From: Citrus sinensis
Lineage: Eukaryota; Streptophyta; Magnoliopsida; Sapindales; Rutaceae
Direction: 5' to 3'
Length of the DNA stretch: 64,000 nt
Assembly: GCF_022201045.2 (NCBI RefSeq)
Contig: NC_068562.1
Location: forward strand, 15,189,001 to 15,253,000
The translations under genes were made by a program, and so were the position numbers. Under the pieces are notes generated by a model. The model searched no databases. It was given only the letters and a program-made list of their open reading frames with translations, and was not told the origin of the DNA. The number at the start of each line of letters is the position of its first letter. The stretch's first letter is position 1. Shown here piece by piece: positions 57,940 through 64,000 of this stretch.

Positions 57940-59173
57940 GTTGACTCTGATGCATGGATATTCTACTGGCCCAATAGTGGCAATCTTCTTATAGGCTTTT
58001 CTAGAAATTATTTGGATGATATTACTTTTGATGAAGTAGTGACCTTGCACTCTGGCTTAGGACTTGTTAGTAAAATTGATTTATCTCCATTTTCAAGTTG
58101 AATTCATTATTTTTTATACACATGCTTGAACATATAAATAACCTATCGTCAACGAATTTTAACTATCTATATTGTATGCATTTTTTTATGTCTACTATGA
58201 TCATGCCCACTTATATACAATTTTTTCTTTTTTTTCTAGATTAAGACTTTATTTGGTAGTTCTATATATATTCAGGACCCGGTTAAATTCCTGTCAGGGT
58301 TCATGCCCTAACTAACCTAATCTAACCCGACCCAAAATAAAAAAAAATGATTTTATTTGTATAACTTTATAAGATATGGTTTTAATTATATTTTTTTATT
58401 ATTTATATAATTATATTGTTGAGACCTCGAGTACATTTTAACATATATGGGAGGTTATGTTTTTTTTTTCAAAATTTAAATTACTTAAATATAAAAAAAA
58501 AATATCTTAAAAATAATTATAGACTTCATACTTAGACAAAAGTCCGACCTAACCTTGACACGAATTGAGTCGGGCCCAAACTTCAAAGACTAGTGTTTTT
58601 CTCCAAACCCAACAGGACTTAGCTGTAAACTTTTTCACAAGAGAATAATAATAATATCAGTTGGAGTCTCAATTTAAGGTTCAATTTGGGCTACCCTACC
58701 TTGGACTTTTGGCACCCCTCTCAAATCCTCTTGAAACTTTTTTTTTAAAATTATACTCCATTTAATATCAAAAATGTCCTTTTCTTTTAATAAATAAACA
58801 TTCCTTTCATTTATAAATATTTTAATTTCCAATAATTTTTGCATTCTTAAAATTTCTTTGACAATAATTGATATCTTTATTTTCTTGAAACTCTCTCTCT
58901 AACAAACTCACTAGCCTCTCAAGAACAAATAAAATAGCTATAAAGGAAAAAAAATTACTCATCATTATTTTTATAGGGTCATTCACCACCTCCATGCATC
59001 AAAACAGAAAGGCACCATAAGCATTCTTTGGGATAATGAAGAACAATTTTAGATCAGAATAAATTAATAGATTTAGTTTAATAAGTATAAATTAGTGTTG
59101 CCATTGACAAAGAGACAACTTATGAGTCCTCATCAAACTCGTGAGAAGACATGTCACTGCAAATGGGATCTTC
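57940..59173. other. AT-rich intergenic DNA, no gene seen
   Basis: No supported feature. The sequence just before 59174 is the pre-insertion flank of the LINE. Confidence 0.5.
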
Positions 59174-60105
59174 AAATGTCATTTGCGGAACTTATGGAAG
59201 AGGAAAGTATTACCACAGCCGACTTGCCAACTCTGTGGAACTAAGATGGAGACCACGGCCCATGCCCTGATGGAGTGCAAATCAGCCCGTGCAGTCTGGA
59301 AAACCACCAAATTTGCAGCTGATATTGGAAATATAGCTCACCAAGACATCCTCAGTTTTGTCCATGAAGCAGTGAGAAGAATGGGTAAAAATGATGCTGA
59401 TCTGGTGATAGCTATGTGTTGGGTAATTTGGAGTGCAAGAAACCATGTTTTGTTCAGGGGAAAAAGAGACGAGCCTTGCATAACAGCAGCCAAAGCAGAG
59501 GCAGTTGTTGATTCCTTCAAACGAATTCAAACTCCAAGAAGAATTCTCACGGCTAGGGACCAGATGACAACTCGAGCAAGCTGGAGCCCTCCTCCCTCAG
59601 GGTGGGTTAAAATTAATATAGATGCTGCCATAAACCTGGAGGAGCATCGAGTAGGCTTGGGGATAATCATAAGGGATGCCAACAAAGATGTTATCGCAGC
59701 TGCTGTCAAGAGTACAAAGCTTCACAGTGATGTAACATTTGCAGAAGCTGAGGCAATGAAATGGGGCCTGAGTGTAGCTGCAGAAAACGGCTTGGCAAGA
59801 GTCATTGTAGAATCGGATTCCCAGGAAGCAGTAGATTTTGTCAACAACAGGAAGAGCAGCAGAACAGAGATTCAATGGTTAGTTGCAGAAATGCAAAGTA
59901 GCTTGAGAGGCTTCAGTGCATGGAAAATCCAGCAAACACCAAGATCATGTAATGTTATTGCTCACCCTATAGCAAAGCTTGCCTTAGAGAAGTGTAAAAC
60001 TGTTGTATGGGTAGATTCGTACCCCTCAGAAGTTATGGAGTTATTCAACTCCTTGAATGAATGAAAACCACTTTTCTTCAAAAAAAAAAAAAATGTCATT
60101 TGCGG
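59174..60105 (+). mobile_element. 5'-truncated LINE with 15-bp target duplication
   Basis: AAATGTCATTTGCGG occurs at 59174-59188 and again at 60091-60105, directly after a poly-A tail (60080-60093). The insert 59189-60093 is therefore a LINE that kept only the 3' end. Joining the flanks restores continuous host sequence (...TTTGCGG then CTCTGCACTT...). The As of the duplication overlap the tail, so the true length is 12-15 bp. Confidence 0.92.
59189..60064 (+). pseudogene. C-terminal part of LINE ORF2: zinc finger and RNase H domain
   Basis: The LINE-derived reading frame is open from the insertion point to the stop at 60062-60064 (291 residues). An open ATG at 59141 adds 16 residues of flank, which do not belong to the element. 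It has a zf-RVT finger (CQLCGTKMETTAHALMEC), a WVIWSARNHVLF motif and an RVT_3 RNase H: WVKINIDAAI (first Asp), FAEAEAMKWGL (Glu), IVESDSQEAV (Asp) and NVIAHPIAKLA at the end. Reverse transcriptase and endonuclease are lost by 5' truncation, so it cannot move by itself. The absence of stops suggests recent insertion. Confidence 0.9.
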
Positions 60106-60176
60106 CTCTGCACTTCATGTGGGTATATAAGTGTACTTTTACTCGGGGGTAAACTTGTAAATAATAGGATATTATA

Positions 60177-61146
60177 TAGGGATGGCAAAAATCCCCACGG
60201 GGATGGGTATTCTCGGGGATTTTTTCTATTCGGGGAGGGTATAGGGATAATTTCATACCAAATTTCTTATTTGGGGAGGGGACCGGGATGAGATGGAATC
60301 CCCATCCCCTACTCATTTCCCCATTTTAATTTTTTATTTAATTTTTATTTTTTAAAATTACTAGTAAATAAATAATAAAATTTGAATTATAAAATTATAA
60401 GTATTGGTAAAAATAAAAAATATCAAAATATTTATATTATTAAACTTTTAGGCCTAATTAACTAATTAAAGTCCTAAATTTTTATTTAGGACATTAAAAA
60501 GTCCGGATAGATTCTATTAGCCCAAAACTTTTGTTTTAATTTTAATATTCATTAAATATTTTAAACTTAAATCTATTTTTTATTTATCTTAAATCTATTT
60601 TTTTATTTATTTTTAGATGTTATAATTGCCCACAGCAAATCACAATTTTAATATATAATCTAATCTAATATTTGCTCTTGATTTGCTTTAACTTAACTAT
60701 TGTGATGTAAAGGGAATAATCCACATTTATAAAGTGCCCACGCCACCATTGAAAAGTTAATTTTGTAAATTTGATTTTATTTGTAACAATTTTGTATTAG
60801 ACTATTAATTAATTCATGATAGTTTGTATCCCTTGCATGCTGCGTTACTTACTAATTTAATGTATGTGACTTTTGTAATGGATATTAATGTGATATATAT
60901 TTCGAACTTTACTTTTATTTTAATTTTTTATTTTAATATGACTAATTCAAAATCGAAAACAAAAAAAATATATATTAGTTATTCGGGGATCAGGGACCCT
61001 CAGAGATTCCCTGTTATTATTCAGAGAGGGGATGTGAATTCTCTTAAATAATTTTAACGGGGACGGGGAGGGGACGGGAACATACGTAAAATATCGGGGG
61101 TGAGTACGGAGAGATTGGTCTCCTCCCCTCTCCATTGCCATCCATA
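60177..61146. mobile_element. hAT-type MITE, G-rich ends, 8-bp target duplication
   Basis: The ends TAGGGATGGCAA and (complement) TATGGATGGCAA are inverted repeats, flanked by ATATTATA (60169-60176) and ATATTAGA (61147-61154), an 8-bp duplication with one mismatch as expected for hAT. Both termini are rich in GGGGA/CCCC. The 970-bp body has no transposase. It is of the same family as 57185-57936. Confidence 0.8.
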
Positions 61147-61154
61147 ATATTAGA

Positions 61155-62599
61155 GGCATGCCAAGAACACTACTCGTGTAAATTTTTGACCCATTTGGGC
61201 TTTTACAACAATGTTTCGCACTGAAGTTGCAAGTTCAAATTCCAATAGGGCCAGATATACACAGCCAATTAGCCCGCAACACCCCCGAACAAAATATTTT
61301 AACACAATGCATTTTTTTTTAATACGGTTATTAACGACTGTTAGCGGATATTATATAAGATATTATAATTAATATTTAAAAATAAATTCTTATCATGTAC
61401 TTATAATTGAGATTTCCTCTTGGCATGTGCTTATCTGAAGTTGTCCAGATTCTTTAAACCTCTCTCTAATATTTAAGAGGTGTCCACTCTACTTATATTT
61501 TGTGATAGAGAGTCTGTCTCCATTCAATGAGACTATCTCCATTCAATTATTAGATAATTAAATGAGAACTGAAACTAAGAGCATCTTCAAAAGACTTTTC
61601 AAATAAAATTTTACTTCTTATTTAAAGAGACATATCAATATTAAACACTTCAAAAGACACGTTAATTTAAATTATTCAAATAAAATTTGTTTCACTCTTC
61701 AATATTACCGAGTAAGTTTTTTCCTCTTCTATTAATATTTTATTATTATTTATTGAAAAGATAAGACTGTAATAATTATTATTTATGTTTCCTTTAAAAA
61801 ACATAACAGTAATTCAATTTGATAGTAGAAAAGATTTGATTAAAATAATATTAATTTATTTTTATTTGATGAGTCTTTTGAAGAAAATTATATTTTTTTA
61901 TATACTTATTTGTCACATTAGTAAATAAATTAAAATTTAAAAAATCTTTTAGAGATACTTTAACTCCATAATATTTTTATAAAAACTCAAATTCTTACTC
62001 TTAATATTATAATCTTACACTCAATATTAAAACTCTCAATATTATAATCTTACCCTCAATATTGTAATTGCAACAAATCTTCCACTGGCAAAAGGCCCAT
62101 TGGTTCCCCATTGATTAACACAACGTATTAGTTTATCACAACCGAGTCAATTATTTATTTTGGTTTGTATTGCTTTGCTTTGCATTGCAATTTTTCACTT
62201 TTTTTTCCTCCAAATTTTTATTTTCTTATCCTTCTTGGGGGAAGATATCAACTATCAAGGTACCCAGCTCAGGATTTAAGACACAAATGATAAAAATACA
62301 ACTCAAAAGGTGATTTGAAGCACTTCAAATTTAAAATAGAAATGGGCGATGAGCTTATTATAAACACCGGCCCAATAAATATTTTTGGGGACAACTTTCA
62401 ATCACTAGTGGTTTGAATAAGTATCAAAAGCCATTACCTAAGCTTACTACATATGTACACCAAATAATGGCTTTTTTTTTTTTTTTTTAATTTTCCCTCA
62501 CTCCTCCACATCTTTTATGTACACCAACAAAGACGTGGGTACACGACCATTCTCTCATTATTACTTTTTGAGTTTTTTTTTTTAATTAATTACAAAGTT
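61155..62599. other. AT-rich intergenic DNA with a truncated SINE copy (about 61415-61545)
   Basis: 61415-61545 resembles the body of the SINE at 32490-32730 (shared CAGATT.TTTAA.CCTCTC and GAGTCTGTCTCCA-like strings) in the same direction. The stretch 61230-61245 (AGTTCAAATTCC) resembles a decayed B box. The rest is unassigned. The right end is probably the 3' UTR of the DnaJ gene. Confidence 0.4.
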
Positions 62600-64000
62600 T
62601 TAGATGTAAGGATTAACGTGCGATGAGTAATCCCTAATTCCAGCACCTTCCCACCCCATCCACTCCTCCCATAAATCCCAATCTGGGTCGTTCATTCCCC
62701 TAAACGGCTCATCAATTCCTCCATCGTACGGCTGGTACATAATCTCCGGTTCATTGGGTTCCTCCCTGAAATTATTCATCACCATCTGTATAACACCACA
62801 GTGAACAACCCAAAATTAGTTCAAATACAAATACGGTTACAAGTTTAACATATCAGATTATGTCTCGATTTTGACCCGCCCAAGGACAATCATTTGGGGG
62901 CCCAGCCTAATGATTTTTTGGGCCTCAAAAGGCCATATGATCTTCTAACTTTTATGTATGCTTTTTGCTAAAGCGATCCTTCAACAAACGAAAAGACATA
63001 ACAATAAGAAATTTGACGTCCAATGAACTCACCAAACCCCGTGCCTTTTCAAAAATGATTTCAATTTTTGTTTTTGCTTTTCCAGATATTAGAATATGGT
63101 AGGCGATGGGGACACATCACCCATTCCATTAATCACCATTCATCCATACCCAACTTCATCTTGTTTCAATTTTTATGGACAAAAACAAAAGAAGAACCAA
63201 TCAATTAAGCGATATTGCCCATTAAAGTAAACATTCTTGTAGAATTTTTCTTTTTAGGATTCCTACGCTACTCTACACTCAATTATTATAAATCTAAATC
63301 AATTTTTTTTTTTATGGTATTATTCTGAGTTTTTAAATTTTAGCCCAATTTCATCTTGTTTCAATTTTTATGGACAAAAACAAAAAAACAGAACCAATCA
63401 ATAAAGCAATTTTGCCCATTAAAGACAACATTCTTGTAGAATTTTTCTTTTTAGGATTCCTACACTACTCTACACTCTATTATTACAAATCTAAATCAAT
63501 TTTTTTTAAAAATAGAAAAATTGATTTTGGTATTATTCTGAGTTTTTTTTTTTAATTTTACTGCAAAATTATCCCAAAAATTAAAATAAGATCTCCAATT
63601 TAATAATATTCCAATAAAATCATTTGAGTGGATAAACAAGCAATAAATTTTCATTTATTTCTCCAACTCAGGTTTCGTTTTTTTCCCTAATTAAATCCTG
63701 TAATACAACTAATTAAATGCTGATTTAAAAAAAAATCCTAAAATCACACAAGTAAGATAATTTCTTTTTTAAAAAAGAAAAAAATTATAAGAGAATTGTT
63801 TTAACATACATCATAGGCTTCATTAATCAGATGAAACTGAACTCCACAATTGTTTCCTCTGCATACATCCGGATGATACTGCAAAAATAAAGAACAAGAA
63901 AACAAATTTTGAGCAAAAACCCATAAACAAAACCTGAAAAAAAAACAAAATTTTAACTCTATAAAGAATGGAGAAAGAAACCTGCAAAGCAAGCTGCCTA
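62600..64000 (-). CDS. DnaJ chaperone, DnaJ-8-like, chloroplast (3' part, 5' end beyond the window)
   Basis: Three exon pieces are visible: 64000-63982 (partial, ...RQLALQ), 63878-63810 ([20 protein letters not shown] then AYD) and 62785-62600 ([13 protein letters not shown], then [20 protein letters not shown] and [17 protein letters not shown], stop). All junctions are GT-AG and phase 0. The J domain has the HPD tripeptide needed to stimulate Hsp70 ATPase. The acidic GMNDPDWD...WMGWEGAG tail is typical of plant DnaJ-8/11-type small J proteins of chloroplasts. The transit peptide and helix I-II start lie outside the window. Intron 2 (62786-63809) contains a tandem duplication. Confidence 0.9.
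63149..63548. repeat. 195-bp tandem duplication in the DnaJ intron
   Basis: CCCAACTTCATCTTGTTTCA at 63149 and CCCAATTTCATCTTGTTTCA at 63344 begin two copies. The block includes TTCTTGTAGAATTTTTCTTT and GGTATTATTCTGAGTTTTT in both. The second copy has a small extra A/T insertion near its end. Confidence 0.9.

Noticed and set aside
59141-59188. First 16 codons of the 307-codon frame as part of the LINE protein
   Set aside because: They lie before the insertion point marked by the target duplication, so they are host flank.
1-64000. CRISPR arrays, operons or phage-like systems
   Set aside because: Repeat structures are transposon ends, minisatellites or microsatellites. The genes are spliced eukaryotic genes.

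Overview
This is nuclear DNA from a flowering plant, most likely a eudicot. The evidence is AT-rich spacers, spliced genes with GT-AG introns, a plant-type tRNA-Phe, an A-type cytochrome P450, a P-class PPR protein, a plant MRS2 magnesium transporter and a plastid-type DnaJ, set among plant retrotransposons and MITEs. The gene sequences feel Citrus/Sapindales-like, but that is recall, not something the sequence proves. I see no bacterial, organellar or CRISPR features and no clearly new biological system. The interest lies in mobile-element structure and in how it touches the genes.

The left third (1-32.7 kb) is almost all repeats. A degenerate tandem repeat (1-590) is followed by a Mutator-type MITE (1310-1722) and a foldback repeat (about 4440-4990). 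A structurally complete but coding-dead Ty1/copia element lies on the minus strand (5563-10625, identical-length 297-bp LTRs, 5-bp target duplication). Next is a decayed Ty3/gypsy element of the Tat lineage on the plus strand: primer site at 12949, gag, protease, RT-RNase H, extra RNase H and integrase to 18594, then an antisense extra ORF at 19235-20550. A second, divergent antisense ORF of the same kind sits upstream at about 11010-11805. Further right are a 2.1-kb PIF/Harbinger-like element (22120-24210), a broken transporter exon (about 24310-24510), a GC-rich 45-bp tandem repeat, a 4.2-kb MULE with a 9-bp target duplication (27521-31741) and a tRNA-derived SINE (about 32490-32730).

The gene-bearing right half holds six cellular genes: a CYP92-like P450 (plus, 33422-35614, two exons), a mitochondrial PPR protein (minus, 39396-42022, two exons), tRNA-Phe(GAA) (minus, 43548-43620), an 84-residue single-span membrane protein resembling a plant complex I subunit (plus, 46865-48080, two exons), an MRS2-1/MRS2-10-like magnesium transporter (minus, 48890-53720, five coding exons) and the 3' end of a DnaJ-8-like chloroplast chaperone (minus, 62600 to beyond the window end).

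The genes look like independent housekeeping or specialised-metabolism loci, not a cluster. Mobile elements sit between and inside them: a 651-bp nearly perfect palindromic MITE about 0.4 kb upstream of the PPR start codon, a roughly 2-kb inverted repeat in the first coding intron of the MRS2 gene, a gypsy gag remnant flanked by inverted LTR ends, a 5'-truncated LINE with a 15-bp target duplication, and two hAT-type MITEs of one family.
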